A stretch of DNA of 64,000 nt from Plantago major (GCA_026545765.1 CM048844.1:72339035-72403034), one strand, 5' to 3'; counted from the stretch's first letter, positions 44,849 to 57,377 are shown. Notes: generated from the letters alone by a model not told the origin. Numbers and translations: made by a program.

Positions 44849-45806
44849 TTCCTATGAGTGCTAAATCTGAAGTGGCTTCTTTGTTCTCACAATTTAAGAG
44901 GCTTGTGGAAAATCAATTCCAACAGAAACTTAAGAATCTGTATAGTGATAATGGTGGCGAATTTCTTGCTCTACGCTCTTTCTTAAACAGCGAAGGAGTT
45001 AGTTGGCTTACTTATCGCCTCGCATACAATGAGAATGGGGTTCTTGGCGTAGCGTACACCGTCGTCTTATTGAAACTACTCATACATTGTTACACCATGC
45101 TGGTTTATCTCAACAGTTTTGGTCATTTGCAGTTCATACGGCTACTTATCTCATTAATCGACTTCCAACTCCGCTCTTACAAGCAAGAAGTTCATTTGAA
45201 GCACTTTTTAACCAGAAGCCTAATTACTTGAAACTTCGGTCATTTGGGTGTTTGTGCTTTCCATGGTTGCGACCATACTCCAAAGGGAAGCTTTCTCCAC
45301 CTTCCCGACCATGTGTTTTTGTTGGATACTCAACCTCGCAAAGTGCCTATAAGTGTTATGATCTCGACTCGCGAAAAATCTTCATTTCGCAGCATGTTGT
45401 CTTTTCAGAATCCGAGTTTCCACTTAAAAAGCCTTCTGCCCACACTCCTCTCAAGTCACCCATCTCCATAACTCCTGCTCCATTAATCATACATGATCCC
45501 GCTCCAGTTATGCAATCTTCATCCTTACATCAACCAATACAAATTGTTCCCGCACCAATTACGGCACCAAGTTCACCACCTACACATAGACAACCACAAC
45601 ATGAGACTAGCCTACACACTCCATCACCTTTACCCTATTCTACTCCACATACACCAGCATCACCCATTGCTCATAAGGATCGGTCTTCGCGTGAACCAAT
45701 GACCCCGATCCCGGTCACATTTTCTGAGTCCACACCACCTCCTGACCCTTCTCTCCTCCGACCACACTCAATGATAACCCGTGGCTGCAATGGTGTTTTT
45801 GACTAA
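44849..45806 (+). pseudogene. pol: Copia integrase, C-terminal part
   Basis: It resumes with LFSQFKRLVENQF and LYSDNGGEF, containing a catalytic Asp region of the integrase core, changes frame near 45,050-45,100, and continues with WSFAVHTATYLINRLPTPLL and the plant copia motif FVGYSTSQSAYKCYDL. A proline-rich linker leads towards the reverse transcriptase. Two frameshifts are present. Confidence 0.75.
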
Positions 45807-45899
45807 GATTAATAGTGCAACACCGAGATGTTGCACCATCTTGTGTCTCAAGCACTTTCTCGATCCCGTTGGCGCCGGCTATGTCCGATGAGTTCTGAC

Positions 45900-47354
45900 C
45901 TTACTTGACATGGTACATGGGATCTTGTACCTCCATCATCTTCTCGAAAAATATAATCGGTTGCAAATGGGTGTTTACTATCAAGAGGAAATCGACGAAC
46001 TATTGATCGTTACAAAGCTCGACTTGTTGCAAGGGTTTTCATCAGCATACGGAATAGATTATAATGAGACATTCAGCCCGGTCGTTAAGCCTGTTACGAT
46101 CCGATCAGTGTTATCTATTGCTCTTATGTATGGTTGGACCCTACGCCAACTTGACATAAGTAATGCATTTTTACATGGATCATTATCCGAACCAGTGTTT
46201 ATGACCCAACCACCTGGGTTTCATGATCCTCAATTTCCTAATCATATTTGTCATCTCCGCCGCTCTCTTTACGGCCTTCGTCAAGCCCCCAGAGTGTGGT
46301 ACCAGGCTCTTAGCGCTGCACTTTGCAACTTTGGTTTTAAACAATCCTCTGCCATTACATCTTTGTTTACATTGCATCGGGATTCTACCCACATGTTTGT
46401 GCTAGTCTATGTTGATGACCTTATTATTACTGGATCTTGTCCATCTCTTGTTTTGGATGTCATCAATCATCTCCAACAGATCTTTGTAGTGAAAGATTTG
46501 GGGAAACTTTCTTATTTCCTTGGCATTGAAGTTGCCTCTTGCCAGGACTATTTCTATCTCAACATAAATACACTCTAGATCTTCTTCAACGTTACCAAAT
46601 GGATGGTGCAAAGCCTGTTAGTACTCCCATGCCCACAAAAGTTGCACTTGGAGTATCTCCGCCTACCGATGCTACTGAATTTCGCCGTGCCATTGGTGGA
46701 TTACAATACTTAAGTCTCACCCGCCCCGATATCGCGTTTACAGTGAGCCAACTTGCCCAGTCCATGGCATCACCTTCAGAAAATGATTGGAAATCAGTGA
46801 AACGTCTTTTCCGATACTTGAAAGGCACTGTCCATCATGGCTTACTTCTTCGCAAGCCGACGGATTTATCAATCACGGTGTACTCTGACTCTGACTTTGG
46901 AGGTAACTTGGTTGATGGCAAATCTACTTCTGCCTATGTTGTAGTTTTGGGACCCAATCCCATCTCATGGCGATCACGCAAGAAAACGGGGGTTGCCCGC
47001 TCTTCCACTAAAGCTGAGTATCGTTCACTTGCCTCTGCGGCTGCCGAAGTATGTTGGATCAAGCATCTCTTTCGAGACCTTGGGATTCTCACCCGCACAA
47101 CACCGCGTCTTCTTTGTGACAACATTAGTGCTGCACGTCTCGCACTCCACCCAGTCATGCACTCTCGCATGAAACACATCACCATCGATATACACTTTGT
47201 TCGAGACCTTACAGAGAAAGGCCTCATGTCTGTGTCACATGTTAGCACCATTGATCAACTTGCCGATATTTTAACCAAGTCCCTACCACGAACACGGTTC
47301 GAACTTCTACGCTCCAAAATTGCCGTCTTGGCGGAACGTCTATTTTCTTGGCGA
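45900..47354 (+). pseudogene. pol: Copia reverse transcriptase and RNase H
   Basis: The RT contains LDISNAFLHGSLSEPVFM, SLYGLRQAPRVWY and the catalytic YVDDLIITG (about 46,405-46,435). After a frame change near 46,560, the RNase H contains TVYSDSDFGG and RSSTKAEYRSLASAAAEVCW, and the end ADILTKSLPR. It copies the RNA and removes it from the hybrid. Two frameshifts; catalytic motifs are intact. Confidence 0.82.
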
Positions 47355-47515
47355 ATTAAGGAGTCAATCAAGGAGTCATAACAATGAAGAATATTCTGGA
47401 TGATTTTGTTAAATATAATCTTACTGTAAATATATTCTTGTAACTAGTATATATAGGGACCTTGGTCACTGTGCAATACATCAAGTAATAAAACCAAGCC
47501 TTGCACATTCTTATA
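47355..47515 (+). repeat. 3' LTR of the copia element
   Basis: 161 bp identical to 42,455-42,615, followed by GTTTCT. The polypurine run before it is weak. Confidence 0.88.
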
Positions 47516-47979
47516 GTTTCTACAAATGTAGATTATTCTGCACTTTGAAGATTCAGTACGAACAGAAGATGGCAGCAAATGATACGCGAGGTGAGTGGAG
47601 AAAAGTCTTGGACTCGGAAGGTTTTCAATGTCAGGGGTTTCCGTTGTTTTGTATATGTTGAAGTCAAGGAACGGTACAAGGATGTGGGGGTTGGTGGTTA
47701 GCAGAGGACTTTCTTTGATTGGATACACATTGCGCTTCACAATGCTGAACGTCAGGGCTTTCAACCATGTAGTACCACATTTTGGATTGCAACACAAAAT
47801 GATGTCAGTGTCATGCGTGACAAAGTGCTTTTGAAACCGTATAACAGAGAGAAAGTGTTGTGATCTACACCAGAAACCATTATATTGACAGATCTCTGTG
47901 TCATCCATGTCTTTCTTTCAAGCGTTTCCAGCAACTTTTCGACTTCTTCATCGCAGCTGCTTTTGACTACTACTTCCAT
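47516..47979 (-). pseudogene. Cytosolic sulfotransferase, N-terminal half
   Basis: It starts MEVVVKSSCDEEVEKLLETL at 47,979. It contains FWCRSQHFLSVIRFQKHF, the PAPS 5'-phosphosulfate loop as NPKCGTTWLKAL (Cys in place of the usual Ser, Lys kept), FSTHLAYHLLP with the likely catalytic His, and ends IIYICRN at the insertion. The two halves rejoin in frame across the 5-6 bp duplication, giving about 320 residues, the normal size, without introns as usual for plant SOTs. A single-base frameshift separates the first 30 residues from the rest (47,870-47,908), so the gene may have been damaged before or apart from the insertion. Confidence 0.85.
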
Positions 47980-48545
47980 ATCTAGCTAATTAAGAAATTA
48001 AATGGATGAGAATTAATCACTTCAAGAACGGTAAATGATCAAGTAAAGATTGAGAGTACCTTATCTAGCACGCTTGGAGGATGGCGTTCTCTTGTGGAGT
48101 TATACTTTCAAAGGACTAATTAATTTCTAACTAGTTAGTATGTTTTTGTATTTATAAAGTGCAATACAATTGAAAACTAAAAGGCATGAGAATCACGAGA
48201 TGAATTAAGTGCAATACAATTGAAAACTAATTTCCTGCTTTATTCCAGAAAAGTTGCAGCAGAAGTTGTGATATAAAACACTACAAAACTGTTTTTACTA
48301 CTTTAAAATCACAAAAGCATTTTTTTAAGCATTTGCAAACACAAGCTTAAAATGTTGGAAATATAACATGGGTGCACATGAGAATATAGTATATATTTAA
48401 TTGGAAATATAACTTGTTTTACTTCCACCTCCATGCTAGAAGCTTCATCATGCATGAAATTAATCCTATTATGTAAGGGATGGTGTTGTTGAGATAATTG
48501 GACTCCAAAATTAGTGTCCGTGGTTGCTTGGTTGGAGTGGTGGAA
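47980..48545. other. Upstream region of the sulfotransferase gene
   Basis: No gene. It should contain the sulfotransferase promoter. A 23 bp sequence (AAGTGCAATACAATTGAAAA...) occurs twice, near 48,157 and 48,208. Confidence 0.4.
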
Positions 48546-48870
48546 CTGTTGAGGGTGAAGTCTCCTAAACACTTAATAAGTTATTCCTAAATCGCCTAAG
48601 TCCAAATCACTGTAAAGCGTCCAAAGCTAAGGTCCAAAGCACTCTAAAAAACTAGTGGGTAAGAACCTGCACAAGTAACTTTGAGGGGGTTAGAACCGTA
48701 GACCTGGTTTGCTAAGTGTAAAACCGGGTAAAGACTTTACTTGAGATAGACGGAAGATCTACTCTGTATAGTGATCGAGATTAGTTCGTAATGATGAATT
48801 ACCGTTTACATGAAAAGGTGTGCCATACATATAGGCTTCTCCCAAACAGGAAGCTTCACTAGATCGTGCC
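48546..48870 (-). repeat. Degenerate LTR fragment of a Tat-like element
   Basis: It starts TGTTGAGGGTGAAGTC and contains GGGGGTTAGAACC, CCGGGTAAAGACTTTACTTGAG in the same order as the reversed element A LTR (TGTTGAGGGGTAAAACC ... GGTTAGAATGG ... CCGGTAAGAGACTTTACTC). About 0.3 kb can be aligned. It is a relic of a third, diverged LTR family member. Confidence 0.5.
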
Positions 48871-50069
48871 AATTGTAAGGCTCAAATCGTTTTTTAGCAT
48901 GTTGATTCCAAACATTTTTAGCATTATTTGACATATCAGAAAGTATATCTGAACAGTATGATATATATATCAACAGTTTCAGATTACAGAGATGAGATTT
49001 TCATGCTGAGCAACGCTTGAACTCCCAGTAGCAAGCTGCCTCTCCAACAGTATAAAATTAATTGGAATCATGATTGTAAAACATATCAGATTGTATTAAA
49101 CTGATACAGGAACAGTGCTTGATTTTAGCTAGTCACAAGGTCGATAAAGTTATGATTTAGCTAGAGCTCAATTCCAGGTTTTACTCATTATTTTCTAACT
49201 CCGTCTTCTTTCCACAAGGTCTGATTATGTTCAGTGTTTTAGTCTTACAACAGGTTAGCAACTTGTAGTCTTTGTACCAGATCACATCAGAGAATTTTGT
49301 GCATTGCTCTCAAGATAAATAGGATCTCATAGTTCATCCAAACCATCAGGAATTGAATTTAAACCATGAACCATTATATTTGCTCATTCAAAAAATTGTA
49401 ATGGAATCTGCAGTTAAATCCAGGACACGACAGGTACTGGAAAATATAATCTTACATTGGGCCGGGGATGTGAACGTAGTATATTGGCACCAGCACCTTG
49501 AACAAAGATTTGTAACTCACAGCTTCACCATATGTCATCATCATTCTTCGACGGATAGTGTCAATGAGGTAAGAGGCATGTTGGTCCAAATAACGACAAA
49601 GTAAAAGGCTAGAGGGGTGAATAGTCTTTTTCAAACTTTTGACGATAAAACAGTTTTTCAGATATCTGATACTTATATTCAGAGAGCGGAATACTTTTGT
49701 GATAAGTGCACGTGCTCAGCAAGCTATAATGTGTGTAAGTACTCAGCAAGCAATAAGTAAGCAGTAAATAAAGTGCAGTAAGTAAATAACACAAAGCTTT
49801 ATAGTGGTAACTGAAGATGGCGTAATCCCTCAACTAATCCACTCGCCCTTTCTCAGGACATGAATTCACTAAGATAAGATGATGAGTTCCCCTTACAAAA
49901 TCATATCTCTTGATCCCTTTAACACTAGGTTCCCAACCAAGTGTTCACCATGAGTTGCCTGGTTTTCTCAACCAAGTACTTCCTCTACTCAGTAACCTTT
50001 TGAGCTATTCATCAGCTTTCAAAGCCAAGTACTTCTTGTGCTCAACGCCTGCGTGGTGTTGGTTATGGT
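48871..50069. other. Intergenic, no gene supported
   Basis: The stretch 49,680-49,800 is rich in GTAAGTA/CAGCAAGCAATAAG-like repeats. The part near 49,790-50,060 resembles retroelement non-coding sequence, but no frame or ends can be defined. Confidence 0.3.
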
Positions 50070-50959
50070 TGTTGATACGGAAATATGTCCAATCCGTCAT
50101 AGACGCCTTTGGAACGAATCCTAAGGCGTCCCAAGTTGTCTGAGTCCGGAACCTTACAGTCCGACCCTAAGCTCCCGTAGGTCCGACTCACCCAGGTAGA
50201 AAGGGACAAGAGGGCCCAAAGGATAGTAGATCCGACCCTGCCAATGGTCCATAACCATGGGCTCCGACCCGGACACCCGTCCGGACTCAACACAACAACC
50301 TCACAAGCAACCAAGTGAACTGGCACTAGAGAGTAAGGAGGTCCGAGGCATAAGGTCCGAATGAAAGGTACTTGACAAACTGAGAAGAGCACCTTATGGG
50401 CAACCCAGTACGGTCCAGACCAAACGTCCGGACCTGCCTCTTCGGACCCTAACCCGCAGCAGACTGCATCAAAGCCTCTAATACTCTCACATTAATGACT
50501 AAACTACCCCTGAAAGCCCAAAGTGGAATGGGGCAAGTGTCATTAATGGGCCGTGGGCCTGTTGAAGCCTTGGTGGCTCAATCCAGGCCTTACACTTGGC
50601 ACGATCTGGTGGAACCCTCCCATTTTGGGAGAAATCTATATATATGGCACACATTCCCATAATAATGGTAAGACATGATCGCTTCTTATTCTCGATTCTC
50701 ATATCGAGTAGATCCTCACTCTCTCGCAAGTAAAGTCTCCTTCCGGTTTGACACCGCACAAACCGGGTATAAGGTTCGAACCCCCCCCCCCCCTCCCCCT
50801 CCAAGCTACTTGTGCAGGTCCGCATGTATCGCCTCTTATCAGTGGGACGGTTCTTACAGCTTCTATTCTTTGGTCCTTACGAGCTAGGTGCTCTAGGTAC
50901 CTGTGGTGAAGAAGAACAAGGAAATTTATTTAAGTGTTTGGGGGACTTTGCCCTCGACA
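50070..50959 (+). repeat. 5' LTR of element C
   Basis: 890 bp from TGTTGATACGGAAATATG to TTTGCCCTCGACA. The first bases match element A's LTR. A TATATATA box lies at 50,637-50,644. A run of C at about 50,781-50,794 and the primer site at 50,963 follow. Confidence 0.85.
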
Positions 50960-50962
50960 TTT

Positions 50963-50980
50963 TGGCACCGTCTGTGGGAA
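50963..50980 (+). other. Primer binding site of element C
   Basis: TGGCACCGTCTGTGGGAA, 3 nt after the LTR, identical to that of element A. Confidence 0.7.
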
Positions 50981-51010
50981 TTTTTACGAAAAGTTCCATT
51001 CTATTCAGTA

Positions 51011-52328
51011 ATGGCAAGAACAAGAAGGTCAGTAAGAACCAACGCTACTGCAATTGACACGACCGCCCCAAGGCAAAGAGGCAGACCTCCCACTCGGAGG
51101 GGAAGAGTGGCGAGAGCCACTTCAAGAAACACAATGGACTATCCAAGTGATGGCCACATCGCTAGTCTCTCTTCAGAGGAGGAAAGAGCCGTTGATCCAC
51201 CAATAAGGAGTCAAGTACCCGGGGTCGAAGGACAATTTCCTCCATCAGGAACACATGGTCCTCCTCCAGGGAGAAACTTAACTCTTCCAAACGGGCAGAT
51301 TATTCACCCAAATGAGTTTGGGATGAGCGAGAACCAGTTTGGCCTCTTACACACCACTATTCAAGGTTGCTTTGGATCAAACAACCTCCAGCCTCCTCAA
51401 CCTACTCCTCCTTTGGCAATACCAAGATAAGCTGAACCCGCACAATCAAGGAATGACCATCGTCCAATCCAACAAAGGTTAGGGGAACCAGCCCAACCAG
51501 AGGATCTAAGGAACCTTCTCAATAGGAGAGTCGCTGCTTCTCACGAACACCGGGAAAGAAGCCCGGTGAGACCCCGAGCAGATGAAGCTGGAACTAGCCG
51601 ACGTGGGGCTCTTCAGCATGGACCGAGAGACCACGTGGCAGAGAGCATCTCGATAGTTCCCGTTGATGATCTTCCTCCAGATGTGGCAATCAACCCAAGG
51701 ATGGGCGAGAGGCTAACCGCCGAGCAGATCTATGTCCAGCAGAAGGTGACTCTTAGAGCTCCCAACCCTTTATCTGATGAGATAAGAAGGTAAAGGAAGC
51801 GCCAGACTCCACTATCCCAAATCTTGAGCACTATTATGGAGATACTTGCCCCGTGGGACACCTTACTAGGTATGAAAGCAAGATGGAGACCAACGGCCTG
51901 AATGACAACATGAAGGCTCTTAACTTCTCGATTCTCTTTGGAGAAGCAATGGATTGGTGGACCTCTTTGCCCAACTCCCATCAAGTCTTATGCGGATATC
52001 GCTTCTTCTTGAAAAGGTTTGAGAAAGCGAAGAAGAGAAAGAGATCAGTGGAACACTTCGCATGAGTAATCCAGAAAGAGCACGAGGATCTTAGAACCGT
52101 CCTCGACCATTTCAATGCTGAAGTACGCCAGGTCGAACCTCACAGTATCAAAGAGCGGGTCCGACACCTGTATGCTAACACTTCCAACGAAGACCTTAGA
52201 AGAAAGCTTTCCAATGAAGAAATCACAACCGAAAAATACTTGGAAGATATCTGCGAAGGAGTCTTGTATGGGGAGGAGTACCGATGAAATGTTCCAATAA
52301 GAGCCGGGGCTAGAAAGGGAAAGAACCA
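51011..52328 (+). pseudogene. gag: Element C Gag
   Basis: The start is MARTRRSVRTNATAID at 51,011. The first frame stops at 51,428; further frames carry PDVAINPRMGERLTAEQIY and the Gag core YGDTCPVGHLTRYESKMET and MDWWTSLPN (51,830-52,000). These align with element A's Gag. At least three frame changes or stops break it. Confidence 0.75.
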
Positions 52329-55300
52329 ATGAAACAGGAACCCCCTCCCCGGCCTGGAAAGCTTGAACAGAAGAAGGAATTTAGAGACAAGAGGGAGTTT
52401 CGTAGGGATAGAAACCCTCCAAGAAGATATTCTGAGTATACTCGCCTCAATAGACCAAGATCCGACATATTGGCCTCTATTGTCGAGAAAAATTTAGACA
52501 TACAATGGTCGAAACCTACAAGGAGTAGTAAGAGGAACAAAGCTTCGAAGGAGTATTGTAGGTTTCACAAGCACAGAGGCCACTCAACCGAAGATTGCAT
52601 CCAGTTGAAAACAGAAATAGAAGGGTTGATAAGGAGAGGAAAGTTGAAAGAACCAGTGTATGAAGAAGAGCCCTCCAGGCACCAGAGAAATGAACGAAGA
52701 AGGGAGGAGCGTGGTTCGGAACCTCCGACACGATCCTTACCGCCACCTCCTACAGACATTCCACCCCACCATGCCCAAAGGTACCGTGGGTACCCTGAAG
52801 ATGTGAAAATGGAGAACCTTCCCTACATCGGGGTTATCAATGCCATAGCAGGAGGCCCAGCTGGAGGAGATAGCCGAAGTGCAAGGGAGAGGACCGCACA
52901 ACATCTGAGAAACAATGATAGAGCCTATGCTCCGTATGCTCTGAAAGGAACAAATGCCATCACTTTCGATGATAGTGAAATTCCCCCACCAACGTCTGGT
53001 GGAGGAGATCTTAAGGACCCTGATGTTCCTTTAGTCGTCTCTCTAGTCATCGCCACTTATAAAGTCAGCAAAGTACTTGTTGACACAGGGAGTTCCTCCA
53101 ACGTCATCTCCAAGAGAACTGTGGAACAGATGCACTTGGGCAATATTCAATACGGGCGAGTATACACCTCCTTAGTGGGATTCGAGGGCTCTATAGTTCG
53201 CCCCATTGGAAGTATACCCCTACAAGTCTCTATGGGAACCTTCTCGGTGAGAGTGACTGAAACGATCCTCTTTGTGGTGGTCGACAGCACGTTCGACTAT
53301 AACGTGATCTTGGGGCACCCAGGACTCTACCAATTCAGAGCAATCGCATCTCCCCTACACAACATGGTAAACTTCCCTACCCCAAATGGTGTAGGAGAAG
53401 AAGTGGGCAATGTTAGGGAAGCATGGGAGTGTTACATCATGTCAACCAGAGGAGCCTCAACACCCGTTCTTTCGGTCACCAAAATACCCAGGAGCCCTCC
53501 CCCTGTGCCTCTTACTCCAGTGAGGGAAGAGATTGGGGCTGGGACACTCAAGGAGAAGTTCCCCAAGACTGCAAGGATGGAGACCCATGAAGTCTTAAAA
53601 GAAGGTCAATTGGTTGAGGGAGACCCAGAGAAGATGACCCGGATCGGAACAGAGATGAGCGCTGAGGTAGAAATGAAGCTCATCACATGTCTTCGGGACA
53701 ATCGCGATGTCTTCGCCTGGAGCACTGACGGCCTCAAAGGGATAGACCCAAGGATCGCAGTTCACCGTCTGAACATGGATCCTACGGTAAAACATATCCG
53801 ACAAAAGAGAAAGGACTTTGGACCTGTTGAAGATGCTATCATAGCGGAAGAAGTGAAAAGGTTAATGAAGGCAGGACACATCGAAGAAGTTAGATACTTT
53901 GATTGGGTTTGTAACGTGGTCTTCGTAGAGAAGGCTCCAGGGAAATGGAGAATGTGCAACGACTCACCAGGCTTAACAAGTTTTGTCCAAAGGATCCTTA
54001 TCCATTGCCCCGTATTGACCAGCTAGTAGACTCCACTGCGGGATGTGCGCTCCTAAGCTTCATGGATGCTTATCAAGGCTTCTATCAAATCAGAATGGCT
54101 CAAGAGGACGTAAAAAAGACGGCCTTCTTCACAGCAGCAGGAGTCTACTGTTTCAAAGTCATGCCATTCGGTCTCAAGAACACAGGCGCTACTTACCAAC
54201 GATTGGTGAACAAGATGTTCAAAGAAGAGCTAGGCAAAACTAGGGAAGTCTATGTGGAAGACATGCTAGTAAAGAGTAGGACTGAGGAGCAACACATAGA
54301 GCATCTAAACAAGTGCTTTTCCATCCTTAGAAAGTATGGAATGAAGTTAAACCCTGAGAAGTGCACGTTTGGCGTGAAGGGAGGAAAGTTCCTTGGATAC
54401 ATGGTCACGGAGAGAGGCATCAACGCCAACCCAGAAAAAATAAAGCCAATCCTGGACCTACCACAGCCAACGACAGTTAATGAAGTATAGAAGCTCCTCG
54501 GGAGGATAATGGCTCTAAGCCGCTTCATCTCCAGGTCCGCCGAGAAGAACCTACCCTTTTTCAAAATCTTGAGGAAAGGAGACAGGTTCGAATGGACAAT
54601 GGAATGCGAAGAGGCCTTGGAAAATTTGAAGAGCTATCTTCTTTCACCTTAGCTCTTGTCCAAACCAGTAGAAGGTGAACCTCTCTACCTCTACCTACCG
54701 GCCACTACCGAGGCTATGAGTTCCGTATTGGTGCGGATTCAGGGGAACGATCACATGCCGATCTACCACGGCCAACGACAGTTAATGAAGTACAGAAGCT
54801 CCTCGGGAGGATAATGGCTCTAAGCTGCTTCATCTCCAGGTCCGCCGAGAGAACCTACCCGTCTTCAAAATCTTGAGGAAAGGAGACAGGTTTGAATGGA
54901 CAAAGGAATGCGAAGAGGCCTTGGAAAATTTGAAGAGCTATCTCCTTTCACCTCCGCTCTTGTCCAAACCAGTAGAAGGTGAACCTCTCTACCTCTACCT
55001 AGCGGCCACTGCCGAGGCTATGAGTTCCGTATTGGTGCGGATTTAGGGGAACGATCACATGCCGATCTACTACCTAAGCAAGGCCCTTGTAGGTGCCGAA
55101 GCTAGGTATGTTAAGATTGGGAAATTAGCCTTCGCCCTAGTCTACACTGCCCGGCGACTAATGGCTTATTTCAAATCTCATCGAATTGTAGTCCTCACCA
55201 ACGAACCATTCAAGCATGTCCTTGGTAAGCCAGATCAATCAGGATGGCTATCCAAGTGGGCGATCGAATTAAGTGAATACGATATCGGGTATCAAGCTCC

Positions 55301-57377
55301 TTCAGCCAAGAAAGCTCAAGTCCTTGCCGACTTCCTGGTAGATTACCCCGAGGAAGCTGAAGAAGAGACCAATAGTCTGCAAGGGGACATGAGCCATGTG
55401 ATGCTCACTCAGGAGGAAACCATCTCGGAAGAAGAAAAAACCAAAGAAAAAGAGCCCGGAGAGATGTTCGAAGATGATGTCCAACTCTGGGCTAAGTATC
55501 AGGAACCCATGGATGACTCCCTGAGGGTGAGACACATGTTCCTCCTAGATGAAGTAGCCAACATCCCTACACTTGCATCTTCCATCAAGAAGCAGGAAGA
55601 CGGGAAAGTTCCTGCTCTCGCGATGGAGACAAAACCTGAAGGCGAAGGATGTTGGACACTGCAAGTGGACGGATCCTCTACTTGACGACTGGGAGGAATA
55701 GGAATTCTCCTTGAGAGCCCTGATGGCGCTAGGCTGGAATACGCCATCACCCTCAGCTTTAAGGTGACAAACAACGAGGCCGAGTACGAGGCACTTCTTA
55801 TCGGCTTAAGAATGGCAAGGTCTCTCCAAGTAAAACGAATCAAAGCCTATACAGATTCTCAGCTTGTCAAGTCCCAATTTTCCGGGTCTTTCGCCGCTAA
55901 AGGACCCAACATGATCAAGTACTTGGAGCTCCTCAAGAAAGAAGTTGAGCACTTTGAAGTATTCACGCTGGAACAATTCAACAGGGAATGGAACGAGAAG
56001 GACGACGCTCTTTCCATGTACGCCTCTGCCTTAGGTATTTTGGATACAAGGCGCATCATTCTGATGACTCTTACAGATTCTTCCCTGGTAGACCCCACTG
56101 GTCAAGTCTTCCTCTTAGGTGCCGAAAGGAGCTGGATGACCGACATATTTTGCTATCTCAAAGATGGCTCTTGACCATCAGACCCTAAAGAAGCAAGAAG
56201 AATCCTATGCCGAGCCAACGGCTACTTTATCCTGGGAGAGGATCTCTATAAGAGATCTTTCACTGGCACTCACATGAGATGTCTTTGACCCCATGAGGCA
56301 AAAACTATTTTGGAAGAGATCCACGCCGAAAGTTGCGGGAGTCACTCGGGGGGCAGGACCTTGGCTCAGAAGGTCATAAGGCAAGGATATTATTGGCCTA
56401 CCATTGATAAGGCTGTTGCTAGCTTCTCCCGTGCTTGCGAAGACTACCAATACTATGCCAACATACCGCATCGCCCAACCAACCCTATGATTCCGTCAAT
56501 CATAGCTTGTCCGTTTGATCAATGGGGGATAGACATAGTTGGTCCTTTTCCCCGTGGTACTCACCAAAAGAAGTTCCTTATTGTCGCGGTAGAGTACTTC
56601 ACCAAATGGGTTGAGGCTGAAGCAGTGGCCACCATCACAGAGAGCCAAGTAAGAACCTTCATTTGGAAAAACATCATCTGCCGCTTTGGACTTCCTAGAG
56701 TCATAGTCTCCGATAATGGAGCACAATTCTCTGGAGCCAAGTTGAAAGAGTGGCTACAATTCTTCAAGATAGAACAGCGCTTCACTTCCATTGGCTACCC
56801 TCAAGCCAATGGCCAAGTTGAAGCTACCAACAAAACCATTGTGAAGATTTTGGAGAAGAGGCTGAGAACTTCTCAAGATAGCTAGGTAGATAAACTCGAT
56901 GGAGTCCTGTGGGCACACCGGACAACAGCTCGCACTTCAACTCAAGAGACACCCTTCGCACTAGTCTATGGCTCAGAAGCGGTCATCCCCTCTGAAATTG
57001 CTGTGGAAACCCAAATGATCCAACAATATCAACCTGCTGGAAATGAAATCGCAAAGATCTATGACCTTGAGCTCCTCGAAGACAAAAGGAGCAAGGCACT
57101 AGCTAACATCATCCGCTATCAAGCTATATCTTCCCGGGCTTACAACAAACATGTTCTTCCCAAGGATATACAAGTCGGGGACTTAGTCCTCCGAAGAGCT
57201 GACATCTTAAGCAATGTTGGTAAACTCAAGCCCAGGTGGGAAGGACCCTACAAGGTCATTGGGGCTAGAGTCAATGGAAGCTTCGAGTTAAAAGATGATC
57301 AAGGAAGAGCCTTGAAGAGAACATGGAATGCTAATAACTTACAAAAGTTCTGTGAAAACACAGAGCCGGGGGACTGA
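52329..57377 (+). pseudogene. pol: Element C Pol polyprotein
   Basis: Order: a Zn-knuckle-like CRFHKHRGHSTEDC (about 52,560), protease LVDTGSSSN (about 53,080), reverse transcriptase, RNase H with EYDIGYQAPSAKKAQVLADF (about 55,270), archaeal-type RNase H with LQVDGSST and YTDSQLVKSQFSGS (about 55,660-55,890), integrase with GGRT zinc region and FDQWGIDIVGPFP (56,310-56,885), and the C-terminal end LQKFCENTEPGD. The RT active site reads YVED instead of YVDD (54,251-54,262). Stops lie at 54,488, 55,044, 55,683, 56,172, 56,286 and 56,883, with a frameshift near 53,960. It cannot be active. Confidence 0.85.
54461..55067 (+). repeat. 305 bp tandem duplication within the RT/RNase H region of element C
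   Basis: Copy 1 starts at 54,461, copy 2 at 54,766. The junction lies in short homology (CTACCA versus CTACTA). Copies are about 96% alike. Each has TAG where the other keeps CAG: 54,488 is TAG and 54,793 CAG; 55,044 is TAG and 54,740 CAG. Confidence 0.85.

Larger units (their letters stand above)
42455..47515 (+). mobile_element. Young Ty1/copia retrotransposon inside the sulfotransferase gene
   Basis: The two LTRs are identical over 161 bp. GTTTCT flanks both sides (42,449-42,454 and 47,516-47,521). Internal order is gag, protease, integrase, reverse transcriptase, RNase H, the Ty1/copia order, on the plus strand. The internal region is nevertheless broken by a stop in gag, frameshifts and an insertion of plastid DNA. 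Because the LTRs are identical, the defects may already have been present in the mobilised RNA, with enzymes supplied by another copy. Confidence 0.92.
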
